This document shows, piece after piece, positions 56,026 to 63,797 of a DNA stretch of 64,000 bases (position 1 is the first letter of the stretch; every line of letters begins with the position of its first letter). The translations under genes were made by a program, and so were the position numbers. The notes under the pieces are model-generated. The model did no database searches and had not been told where the DNA came from. It saw only the letters and a program-made list of their open reading frames with translations. Source of the stretch: Leucothrix pacifica (GTDB lineage Bacteria; Pseudomonadota; Gammaproteobacteria; Thiotrichales; Thiotrichaceae); assembly GCF_003172875.1 (NCBI RefSeq), contig NZ_QGKM01000013.1:124001-188000 (forward strand), written 5' to 3'.

Positions 56026-56555
56026 TCGCCTATCACCGTATTGATTGTTAACTCTCGTGAAATCGTCTTATCGCCACTTTTCTTACCTTCATTGCCCAGT
56101 AATTGTTCATCCCAGCCCAGCATCAAAGCGACTCCCGTTTCACAGTCGACCGGACATGAAATGTTAAGTGTCGCATTACTTAAATCACCTTTGATTCCGC
56201 CAACAGTCCCACCTTTGCGACCACAATAAGCGCGAAATAAGTCGTAACTGGCTATTTGTGCTGGTGTACAGGTTGCGGACGCCAGACCGCAATTTTCCGC
56301 AGGCTCAACAGCACAGTTGTATGTAGTGCTATCAAATAAATAACTATCTGAAATGACAGCGGCAGGATTGCCCCGCATTCGCTCTAGTATTGCTTGTGCG
56401 TGATGAGCCGCTTGGTTTTTTGAGAACGATTGCTGGTTACCTTTTAAACCAACTAATTGCATTCCCGCAACACCTAGCAGGCCAATGGCGATTACCAAAA
56501 CGGCAACCAATACCTCGATTAGACTGAAGCCATGCTGTAGGGAAATTCTGGGCAT
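56022..56555 (-). CDS. pilV: Minor pilin PilV
   Basis: A 177-residue prepilin: short leader MPRISLQHG followed by FSLIEVLVAVLVIAIGLLGVAGMQLVGLKGNQQSF, the PilV signature with Glu5. Cys residues in the C-terminal domain (YNCAVEPAENCG and SCPVDCETG) suggest disulfides. It is the first gene of the pil run; the 207-bp gap upstream of it (56556-56762) should contain its promoter. A fimU/fimT-type gene, which precedes pilV in Pseudomonas, is not present here. Confidence 0.9.
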   Translation of the reverse strand: MPRISLQHGFSLIEVLVAVLVIAIGLLGVAGMQLVGLKGNQQSFSKNQAAHHAQAILERMRGNPAAVISDSYLFDSTTYNCAVEPAENCGLASATCTPAQIASYDLFRAYCGRKGGTVGGIKGDLSNATLNISCPVDCETGVALMLGWDEQLLGNEGKKSGDKTISRELTINTVIGE

Positions 56556-56762
56556 TGTTAAGATTTGCCTGTATTGTTTTTATTATTTAACGATCTGATC
56601 TCTGCTCAATTTTAGAAGCAGAAATTAATTTATATTTTGTTCAATTGTACCTAGCGCAGGTATTATATGGGAAGTACCATCGGTCAGAGTTACGCTCGGA
56701 ACAAAACTTTTAAGCGATAACACTTAAAAACATACTACTTTATATTTATTATTATCAATAAC

Positions 56763-58112
56763 TTATAATTCAATAGTGCGATCAAACTCAATAAACTGAC
56801 CGGCATTAGACGTTTCGACTAAAGCCCCGTTAGACCAGACGACTTGTCCATTAACCACAGTGGTCTGAACCGATGAGCGGAATTCGTTCCCATTAAAAAT
56901 AGTCCAGGCAGCCCGGGACAGAACATCTTCATCACGCGCAATAAAAGATCTATCAATATCGACTAATATTAAATCAGCCCAGTAACCTTCACGAATATAG
57001 CCACGCTCTTTTATATCAAAGCGTTCAGCGACAGAGTGGCTGGTTTTCTCAACAATGCATTCGAGACTAAGTATCTGATCCTGGAAATGCTCTAAAATCG
57101 ATGGCATTGCAAATTGGGACTGTGGCAAACCGGGTGGCACCTCAAGGTAATCTTTTTCTTTATCACCTAGAGAAACCGGGATGTGGCCGCTGCAGATGTT
57201 ATCGATATTATTATCAAGTAAGCCTTGCATCAACGCTGCACGGTCAATATCCGTTTTGATAGCAGGGTTATATTTGAGTAACGCACCGCGCTTATTGCAG
57301 TCGATGTCCGAGAAAGTCAGAAAATGAGAACACACATCAGCGCTGATATGTTTGTTGCTTTTTCGGTATTTTTCCAACAACTCAACTTCAACTTCGCTGG
57401 ACACGTGTAAAAGATGTATGCGGTTCTTAGCTGGATCTGCAACCGTTAGTAACTGCTCAGCAGCCGATACACAGGCCTGTTCACTTCGAATGGAACTGTG
57501 AAAATTTGGCGGAATATCGTCACCATAAATCTGACGATAACTCTCTTCACTTTCGAGAATAAGGGGTGCGTTCTCAGCATGAGCGGCTATCAGAATAGGA
57601 GCTCGCTCAAGAAAAGTCTCAAGCGTATCCGGATCATCAAAACGATACTCATCATTTTCACTACACATACTGAGATAGAGGCCACAGCAATGCTGATAAT
57701 CACCAGATTGAATGCTCTCCAGCTCTGTGATTTTAACCGCTTGATAGTAACTAAAATTATTAACTAAACGAGTTCTCAGAGAATCGATAACTTCAGCAGC
57801 CGGTGCCAGTTCACTCTCCTCAGTTGTGGCAATATCAGGCAACAACATGATACTAGTGATACCTCCGGCAATAGCCGCCTGACATTCCTGCTCCAGATTA
57901 CCCTTCACAAGAACGTCGCTGGCTACACTAAACTGCGTATCTATCATTCCGGGTAACAGATGCAAACCTTTTGCATCGATGAACTTATCTGAAGGAAGGT
58001 GACTCAAGTCAGGGGCAATTTGCGCGATGCGTCCGTCACGAATGAATACATCAGCCTTCTCAATACTACCTTCATTGACTAGCTGTGCATTACAGATCAA
58101 GAGTGTGGTCAT
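56763..58112 (-). CDS. Dihydroorotase homologue without metal ligands (probably non-catalytic)
   Basis: A 449-residue amidohydrolase-fold protein whose closest recognisable relatives are class I dihydroorotases (LLPGMIDTQF, IAAHAENA, IHLLHVSS, ERFDIKERGYIREGYWADLILVD, VWSNGAL). The zinc-binding DxHxH of active enzymes reads D58-T-Q60-F-S62, so both histidines are lost. The late Asp in the TDH motif is Gly309 (SGHIPV), while His178 and His236 remain. Loss of three ligands argues against dihydroorotase activity. Pseudomonas-type ATCase uses a similar inactive dihydroorotase (PyrC'/PyrX) as a structural partner of PyrB, which is one possible role, but no pyrB is visible here. It follows folA by 21 bp on the same strand. 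Confidence 0.75.
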   Translation of the reverse strand: MTTLLICNAQLVNEGSIEKADVFIRDGRIAQIAPDLSHLPSDKFIDAKGLHLLPGMIDTQFSVASDVLVKGNLEQECQAAIAGGITSIMLLPDIATTEESELAPAAEVIDSLRTRLVNNFSYYQAVKITELESIQSGDYQHCCGLYLSMCSENDEYRFDDPDTLETFLERAPILIAAHAENAPLILESEESYRQIYGDDIPPNFHSSIRSEQACVSAAEQLLTVADPAKNRIHLLHVSSEVEVELLEKYRKSNKHISADVCSHFLTFSDIDCNKRGALLKYNPAIKTDIDRAALMQGLLDNNIDNICSGHIPVSLGDKEKDYLEVPPGLPQSQFAMPSILEHFQDQILSLECIVEKTSHSVAERFDIKERGYIREGYWADLILVDIDRSFIARDEDVLSRAAWTIFNGNEFRSSVQTTVVNGQVVWSNGALVETSNAGQFIEFDRTIEL

Positions 58113-58133
58113 AGGCTAGCACCTATATTCTGG

Positions 58134-58628
58134 TTAATCTGGCAGCCTTTCCAATATCTCGAATGAGTATGGCCACTGATTTTTAGCGTCAGCTTGATGG
58201 CTGGAAGAACTTACTTGCTTCCAATTATAGATCGTATAATCAGGAAAACGAGTATCGCCTTCAACACTTAATGATATATGAGTTAAATAAAGACGATCTG
58301 CTATCACCAGAGCCTGCTCGTACAACTGCTGACCACCAATAATAAATATTTCATTGACCGAGGCATCAATAGACTGCAGAGCGTCATCCAAACTCTGAAA
58401 GACGTCTGCACCTTCAATCCGAAGCGATGCATCGCGACTTAATACAATGTTACTGCGCCCAGGTAACAGGCGCCCTATCGAGTCGTAAGTACGACGACCC
58501 ATGATAACAGGACATCCCAACGTGCTGCGTTTGAAGTGCGCTAAGTCAGCCGGCAAGTGCCAAGGCATCGCACCATCAAGACCAATCACCCGGTCTTCAG
58601 CCATGGCAGCAATCATTGAGATAATCAT
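58134..58628 (-). CDS. folA: Dihydrofolate reductase
   Basis: Reduces dihydrofolate to tetrahydrofolate with NADPH. The 164-residue protein opens MIISMIAAMAEDRVIGLDGAMPWHLPADLAHFKRST, the DHFR start with the WHLPxD active-site segment, then GCPVIMGRRTYDSIGRLLPGRSNIVLSRD and the late FIIGGQQLYEQALVIADRLYLTHI. The first codon overlaps the stop of sspB by 4 bp (ATGA), so it is translated together with the sspA-sspB pair. Usually folA stands alone in related genomes, so this fusion of transcription units is a local feature. Confidence 0.96.
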   Translation of the reverse strand: MIISMIAAMAEDRVIGLDGAMPWHLPADLAHFKRSTLGCPVIMGRRTYDSIGRLLPGRSNIVLSRDASLRIEGADVFQSLDDALQSIDASVNEIFIIGGQQLYEQALVIADRLYLTHISLSVEGDTRFPDYTIYNWKQVSSSSHQADAKNQWPYSFEILERLPD

Positions 58629-59029
58629 TTTACGACGCGAAGTGCCGGACGTTTACCCTGTGGTGGAGGCTCCGGTGGATCCGGCTCAGGATCACCCTCT
58701 TCTGGCACATTAGCTTGCGGCAGTGCTTCAAACATCATTCCTTCACTATTTTCGGCAGCATAGATTGCTCTGATAGCATCTATTGGTGCATAAATACTCG
58801 AAGGTCTGCCGCCGAATCTGGCATTAAACGCCAGGCAGTTATCATCAATCGCAAACTGCTGAACCGCACTAGGGGATATATTTAAGATGATTCGACCGTC
58901 CTCAACATAATGTTGAGGGACATCAACATCCTGCATAGTCGCATCAATCAAAACGTGCGGCGTCATATCATTATCAAGAATCCATTCATAAATGGCTCTC
59001 ATCAAATAAGGGCGGTTCGAAGTCATCAT
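58625..59029 (-). CDS. sspB: ClpXP protease specificity-enhancing factor SspB
   Basis: Adaptor that delivers ssrA-tagged proteins to ClpXP. The 134-residue protein begins TSNRPYLMRAIYEWILDNDMTPHVLIDA, has the peptide-binding groove segment GRIILNISPSAVQQFAIDDNCLAFNARFGG, an acidic Pro-rich linker and the C-terminal ClpX-binding tail KRPALRVVK. It overlaps sspA by 4 bp at its start and folA by 4 bp at its end. Confidence 0.96.
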   Translation of the reverse strand: MMTSNRPYLMRAIYEWILDNDMTPHVLIDATMQDVDVPQHYVEDGRIILNISPSAVQQFAIDDNCLAFNARFGGRPSSIYAPIDAIRAIYAAENSEGMMFEALPQANVPEEGDPEPDPPEPPPQGKRPALRVVK

Positions 59030-59655
59030 GGACGAATAGCTTTCTCGGCTTCAGTCAGTGAGAATTGGAACATTTCACGTGAAAACACACGATCCATATA
59101 TCGCATTAGCGGCTTTACATCTGTTGCAGGCAGGTCAATACCATACTTAGGCAGACGCCATAATACGGGTGCAATGGTGCAATCTACTAAGGAGAATTCG
59201 CTGCTTAAGAAGTAAGGCTTGATCGAGAAAACATCAACTGCCGATAGTACGCCTGAACGTAAAATACGACGAGCTTCATCTGCCTTGGCCTGATCATCAC
59301 TATCCATATCGCGTAGCAAGCTGTACCAATCTTTTTCGATTCTGTACAAAGCAAGGCGAGAATGAGCACGGGTTACCGGGTCAACAGGCATTAGAGGCGG
59401 ATGAGGAAAACGCTCATCCAGATATTCCATAATTACACGAGCATCATATAGCACTAAATCACGATCAATCAGCGTAGGTGCTGTGTTGTATGGATTCAGT
59501 TCCGCAAGATCTTCAGGCTTGTTGTCCGGATCAATCTCAATAATATCTACTGTGATGTCTTTCTCTGCCAACACAATTCTTACGCGGTGACAATCTGCGC
59601 AATCCGGTAGTGTAAATAATGTCATTACCGAACGTCGATTGGAAACTGAACTCAT
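59026..59655 (-). CDS. sspA: Stringent starvation protein A
   Basis: RNA-polymerase-associated protein of the glutathione-transferase fold, involved in stationary-phase and acid response. The 209-residue protein starts SNRRSVMTLFTLPDCADCHRVRIVLAEKDITVDIIEID, then LAELNPYNTAPTLIDRDLVLYDARVIMEYLDERFPHPPLMP, typical SspA thioredoxin-like part, and a helical C-terminal domain. The sspA-sspB order next to petABC is the same as in Pseudomonas and many others. GGGAGAAT lies just before ATG 59655. Confidence 0.95.
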   Translation of the reverse strand: MSSVSNRRSVMTLFTLPDCADCHRVRIVLAEKDITVDIIEIDPDNKPEDLAELNPYNTAPTLIDRDLVLYDARVIMEYLDERFPHPPLMPVDPVTRAHSRLALYRIEKDWYSLLRDMDSDDQAKADEARRILRSGVLSAVDVFSIKPYFLSSEFSLVDCTIAPVLWRLPKYGIDLPATDVKPLMRYMDRVFSREMFQFSLTEAEKAIRP

Positions 59656-59679
59656 TCAAATTCTCCCAAATCCAAATAC

Positions 59680-59709
59680 AAAAAGGCCACCTCACTAAAT
59701 GAGGCAGCC
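59680..59709 (-). terminator. Intrinsic terminator of the petABC operon
   Basis: Reading leftward: GGCTGCCTCA, TTTAG loop, TGAGGTGGCC, then TTTTTG. The 10-bp stem contains two wobble pairs. It lies 24 bp after petC and upstream of sspA, so it separates the cytochrome bc1 genes from sspA-sspB. Confidence 0.85.
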
Positions 59710-59733
59710 TCGGAATACTACAGCAAAATGCGT

Positions 59734-60492
59734 TTAATGAATATCCTTCCAGAACTCTTTCTTCAGCAAATAGCTAAATATAAAGAGAACAAACAAGAAT
59801 AACAGCGTGAGTACACCATAAAAAGTACGGTGTAATTGCGCTGGCTCAGCAACATAAACGAGGAAGTTGGTTAAATCACGAGCAACTTGATCGTACTCAG
59901 CAACCGACATTTTACCTGGCTCAACTAGCTTAAGCGTCTTTGTAACGTGGCCTTTACCATCGTCATGCACTTCCAATTCCTGCATACCCTGCAGTTCAAG
60001 TAAGACATGCGGCATACCCACATTCTCAAATACTGTATTGTTTACACCGAATGGGCGAGAGTCGTCTCTATAGAAACTTTTCATGTAACTATAAATCCAA
60101 TCACCGCCACCACGTGAACGTGCAATCAATGACAGATCCGGTGGAGCCGTACCAAACCAACGAGCAGCATCTTTAGTTGGAATAGTATTTTCCATCAATG
60201 CGCCAGTCTTGTTGATCTCATTATCTTCATTACGCGTGAAGATAATTGACTTAATATCTTCTTCTTCCAGACCGATATCAGCGGCAACTCGGTTGTAACG
60301 GCTAAACTTCAGCGAGTGACAACCCATACAGTAGTTAGCATAGAACTTAGCACCACGCGCCAGACTCAGTTTGTTGTCCAGATTTACCTGAGCATCCTGT
60401 AGTGGCACGCTACTACCCGCACTAAAGGCAGGTGCAGTACTAAAACTTAAAACAGCCGCAGCGAGTATTAATTTAAGTGATTTCAGTTTCAT
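59734..60492 (-). CDS. petC: Cytochrome c1 of the bc1 complex
   Basis: Heme-c subunit of ubiquinol:cytochrome c reductase. The 252-residue protein has a signal peptide (AAVLSFSTAPAFSAG), the CMGCH heme-binding motif within FYANYCMGCHSLKFSRYNRV, the distal methionine region NVGMPHVLLELQG and a C-terminal anchoring helix (about 226-245). Last gene of petA-petB-petC; its start overlaps petB by 4 bp. The acidic insertion between residues 80 and 110 is common in beta/gamma types. Confidence 0.95.
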   Translation of the reverse strand: MKLKSLKLILAAAVLSFSTAPAFSAGSSVPLQDAQVNLDNKLSLARGAKFYANYCMGCHSLKFSRYNRVAADIGLEEEDIKSIIFTRNEDNEINKTGALMENTIPTKDAARWFGTAPPDLSLIARSRGGGDWIYSYMKSFYRDDSRPFGVNNTVFENVGMPHVLLELQGMQELEVHDDGKGHVTKTLKLVEPGKMSVAEYDQVARDLTNFLVYVAEPAQLHRTFYGVLTLLFLFVLFIFSYLLKKEFWKDIH

Positions 60493-61880
60493 CCTGTGAC
60501 CCTCGTTGGTACTTCTTTCTCTTTGTTAGTCGCAGATATGAAGTGCGGTAGCAATAAAGTCGTTGCAAGGTAAGCAACAGGTATCAACATCATCTGCCAG
60601 AACAAACCACGCTGGATATCAGTGAAGCTTGGATCTAAGCGCATGAAGTCCCAAAGCAATACAGGAGCCAGCAGTATCGCGAACCACATTAGGTAGTTGG
60701 CTTGCTGAGGACGACTGTGCACATAAGTAACAGCGAAAAACAGGAAGTAAATCTGAGTACCACGCGTACCAAGCTCACGATAAACGTCTGTAACCGCAAG
60801 TACACCTAAAATACCCAAAACAATGAACGTTACAGTGAACCAAGCAAGGTTGATTAAGTGTGCACGGTTACGGTAGCGGACAGATTTAATAGGGTTTCTG
60901 TCGATCCACGGCAGTACAAACAATACTGCAATCGCTGCGAACATGGCTAACGTTCCATACCATGGATCAGGAACAGCACGAAGTACTGTATAGAACGGCG
61001 TGAAGTACCATACTGGGGCAATATGCTCAGGTGTCTTCAGCGGATTAGCCGGTTCAAAGTTCGCATGCTCAAGGAAGTAACCACCACCTTCAGGCATGAA
61101 GAATACAATCGCAAAGAATACTGCCAGGAATACCACTACACCCACAATATCTTTTACTGTGTAGTAAGGATGGAAGGGAATACCGTCTAACGGAATACCA
61201 TTTTCATCTTTCAGCTTCTTGATCTCAACACCGTCCGGGTTATTTGAACCCACTGCGTGAAGTGCAACGATATGTACAAATACCAAACCAACCAAAATCA
61301 GAGGCACCGCGATAACGTGGAACGCGAAGAAACGGTTGAGGGTTGGATCAGAGATTACAAAGTCACCACGAATTGTTGTAGACACGACATCACCAATGAA
61401 CGGGATGGTGTTAAACAAGTTGATGATTACCTGAGCACCCCAGAATGACATCTGACCCCAAGGTAGCAAGTATCCCATGAACGCTTCAGCCATCAGAGCT
61501 AAATAAATTAGCATACCGATCAACCAAACTAATTCACGAGGCCCCTTGAACGAGCCGTAAATCAATCCACGGAACATGTGGAGGTAGATAACTACGAAGA
61601 ACATTGATGCGCCCGTAGAGTGCATATAGCGGATAAACCACCCACCTGGCACGTCACGCATAATATGTTCAACAGACGTAAAAGCCATCGCTGCGTCAGG
61701 CTTATAGTGCATTGTCAGAAATACACCCGTTACAATTTGTAGCACCAGCACCAGCATTGCCAGTGAACCAAAGAAATAGAAGAAATTGAAATTCTTCGGT
61801 GCGTAGTATTCTGCGATGTGCTTGTTCCACGTATCTGTCAGTGGAAACCGGGCATCAATCCAGTTTAGTAAACCATTCAT
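60489..61880 (-). CDS. petB: Cytochrome b of the bc1 complex
   Basis: Di-heme membrane subunit, carries the quinol oxidation and reduction sites. The 463-residue protein has eight helices and heme-ligand pairs His87/His101 (HSTGASMFFVVIYLH) and His188/His203 (HVIAVPLILVGLVFVH, 15 apart). In the Qo site the usual PEWY reads PVWY (289-292, TPEHIAPVWYF). A C-terminal extension makes it longer than mitochondrial types (about 380 residues), as in other gammaproteobacteria. The gene overlaps petA at its start by one base and petC at its end by four. Confidence 0.96.
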   Translation of the reverse strand: MNGLLNWIDARFPLTDTWNKHIAEYYAPKNFNFFYFFGSLAMLVLVLQIVTGVFLTMHYKPDAAMAFTSVEHIMRDVPGGWFIRYMHSTGASMFFVVIYLHMFRGLIYGSFKGPRELVWLIGMLIYLALMAEAFMGYLLPWGQMSFWGAQVIINLFNTIPFIGDVVSTTIRGDFVISDPTLNRFFAFHVIAVPLILVGLVFVHIVALHAVGSNNPDGVEIKKLKDENGIPLDGIPFHPYYTVKDIVGVVVFLAVFFAIVFFMPEGGGYFLEHANFEPANPLKTPEHIAPVWYFTPFYTVLRAVPDPWYGTLAMFAAIAVLFVLPWIDRNPIKSVRYRNRAHLINLAWFTVTFIVLGILGVLAVTDVYRELGTRGTQIYFLFFAVTYVHSRPQQANYLMWFAILLAPVLLWDFMRLDPSFTDIQRGLFWQMMLIPVAYLATTLLLPHFISATNKEKEVPTRVTG

Positions 61881-62476
61881 TAAGCAACTCCCCCGTCTTC
61901 ACCTACTAGTACCAAAGAATCTGTCTTGTAGTAGTAAGGTGGAACAACCATGTTCGTCCCTGCAGGCGAGCCTTTATAAACACGACCAGCAAGATCGAAT
62001 CGCGAACCGTGACAAGGACAGTAGAAACCACCCTTCCAGTCAGCGCCTAAGTCAGCAGGTGCAACCTCAGGGCGATACGTCGGTGAACAACCCAAATGAG
62101 TACAAATTCCAACCATTACCAAGTACTTGTCCTGACGTGCTCTCGACTCATTCTTTGCATAGTCAGGCTGTTGAGCTTCTACCGCTGAATCAGGATCTTT
62201 AAGCTTATCATTCAGGCTTGGTAATCCTTCAATCATTTCATCTGTACGATGGACTACCCAAACAGGTTTTCCTCGCCAAATCACACGAACCAAAGCACCT
62301 GCTTCGATTTTCGAAATATCCACTTCTACAGGAGCACCAGCTGCGAGTGCGCGAGCACTAGGAGTTAGGGAACCAATGAAGGGAATTGCGATTGCACCGA
62401 CGCCAACTGCGCCGACTGCTGAGGTAGCACCGATAAGAAAACGCCTGCGTTTCTTATCCACTTCAGTATCTGCCAT
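61880..62476 (-). CDS. petA: Rieske iron-sulfur subunit of the bc1 complex
   Basis: Membrane-anchored [2Fe-2S] protein that takes electrons from quinol to cytochrome c1. The 198-residue protein has a Tat-type N-terminus with KKRRRFLIG followed by a hydrophobic helix, and the cluster ligands in CTHLGC (Cys and His) and CPCHGS. The GSRFDLAGRVYKGSPAGTNMVVPPYYY ending is family-typical. First gene of the pet operon; the 169-bp gap before it (62477-62645) has hairpins (see findings) and a possible promoter. Confidence 0.96.
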   Translation of the reverse strand: MADTEVDKKRRRFLIGATSAVGAVGVGAIAIPFIGSLTPSARALAAGAPVEVDISKIEAGALVRVIWRGKPVWVVHRTDEMIEGLPSLNDKLKDPDSAVEAQQPDYAKNESRARQDKYLVMVGICTHLGCSPTYRPEVAPADLGADWKGGFYCPCHGSRFDLAGRVYKGSPAGTNMVVPPYYYKTDSLVLVGEDGGVA

Positions 62477-62837
62477 TATAATCTACTCCCAGATCTTAGA
62501 AACTGTGCCGCTAAGCCGAAGCGGCGGGGCTACGTGGTAGACACGAAAACCCAAGTCAGGACAGGCCAAAAGGCCGCCATCAGCCCTAACTATAAATCGG
62601 GGTATAGTCGCGCAACTTACTAATAAGGTCAAGTCAAAATGGCTCATGCCACCTCAATCAAACATTTTCAATACTAACTATCTGCCGAGCAAAATAGCGC
62701 GGGGCAATAAAATCGAAGTTGTTTCTCGCTATGCGACATATAATCTGCCTATTTTAGGTATTTTTTACACTTTGTTATCTCACCAAAGCGATACCTTTCT
62801 GATATGCTCTAAAGCGATACTATTTATCGGAGGAAGT

Positions 62838-63656
62838 ATGACAACAGTAGAACAAGCAGGATACACCAGCCCATCAGACGTGAAGGTCTACCGCGCGGAT
62901 AATGAAGCACCAATGAGGTGGCTGGAGAAAGGTTTTATCGACTTTAAAAATAATTTTAAACTCAGCATCCTCTATGGAATCTTTATTGCTGCTATTGGCA
63001 TTATTCTGATATCGACCATGCAGTTTTCTGCCAGCTTTGTGATTGGCGCGATTACTGGTTTCGTGATTGTTGGACCTTTTGTAGCGATTGGCCTTTACGA
63101 TATGAGCCGGGAGATGGAATTTGGACGAACACCAAAACTCTATCACGCGATTTCTGCTCTCAAAAAGAACACAGGAACATTACTGGCATTTGCGGTAGCA
63201 CTTGGCTTCCTACACACCGTCTGGACACGCCTGACAGGTATTTTGATTGCGATCTTTTTTAGTGACCTGAATACATCCGGTAAAAATATGTTTGAAATCC
63301 TTAGCGATCCTCAAACTGTGATTTTTCTGGCTATCTTCTTGGTATTAGGTGCGATTATCGTTGGTTTTGCTTTCTCGGTGAGTGTCATCTCAATTCCGAT
63401 GATTATGCACCGTAATGTAGATATCGTAACGGCAGCCATGACCAGTATCCGCGTTGTTAGGAAGAACCCTCGTAAGATGTTCACATGGGCTGTGATGATC
63501 TCAGTCATTATGTTTTTGGGCATGGCAACCGCCTTTATCGGCTTAATATTTGCCTTCCCAATCGTCGGACATGCTAGCTGGCATGCTTACCGTGAACTCG
63601 TAGAACGTCCTGACCACCGGATTGCTGAAAACGGACCTCTGAAAAGCGACAACTAA
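62838..63656 (+). CDS. DUF2189-type membrane protein, function unknown
   Basis: A 272-residue integral membrane protein with about six helices (KLSILYGIFIAAIGIILIST, SFVIGAITGFVIVGPFVAIGLYDMSREMEFGRTPK, and later pairs). The start used is ATG 62838 with GGAGGA at 62829-62834, which gives the family-typical MTTVEQAGYTSPSDVKVYR start; an open extension to 62646 is not supported by the ribosome-binding site or by the usual family length. WLEKGFIDFKNNFKLSILYG and the C-terminal MAWWA-like HASWHAYRELV are typical. No function is known to me. It is divergent from petA and ends at a strong terminator. Confidence 0.82.
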   Translation: MTTVEQAGYTSPSDVKVYRADNEAPMRWLEKGFIDFKNNFKLSILYGIFIAAIGIILISTMQFSASFVIGAITGFVIVGPFVAIGLYDMSREMEFGRTPKLYHAISALKKNTGTLLAFAVALGFLHTVWTRLTGILIAIFFSDLNTSGKNMFEILSDPQTVIFLAIFLVLGAIIVGFAFSVSVISIPMIMHRNVDIVTAAMTSIRVVRKNPRKMFTWAVMISVIMFLGMATAFIGLIFAFPIVGHASWHAYRELVERPDHRIAENGPLKSDN

Positions 63657-63682
63657 ATTCGATAAGAGTTAGTTCATGACAT

Positions 63683-63713
63683 AAAAAAGGCCTCCATTAC
63701 GGAGGCCTTTTTG
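63683..63713. terminator. Bidirectional intrinsic terminator
   Basis: AAAAGGCCTCC pairs with GGAGGCCTTTT around ATTAC, with A and T runs on both sides. It separates the DUF2189 gene from the cytochrome c5-like gene and works in both directions. Confidence 0.92.
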
Positions 63714-63797
63714 TTGGTCTGCTATCTGCCGCCCTGAATGTAATCACTGAATATCACGAATCAACCATTACAGGGCAAGCTCTCGTGCTAACAGAAA

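Noticed and set aside
61816-62202. 128-codon forward ORF opposite petA/petB
   Set aside because: Antisense shadow of highly conserved genes.
62646-62837. 64-codon N-terminal extension of the DUF2189 gene
   Set aside because: GGAGGA directly upstream of ATG 62838 and family-like N-terminus there; extension lies in the divergent promoter gap.
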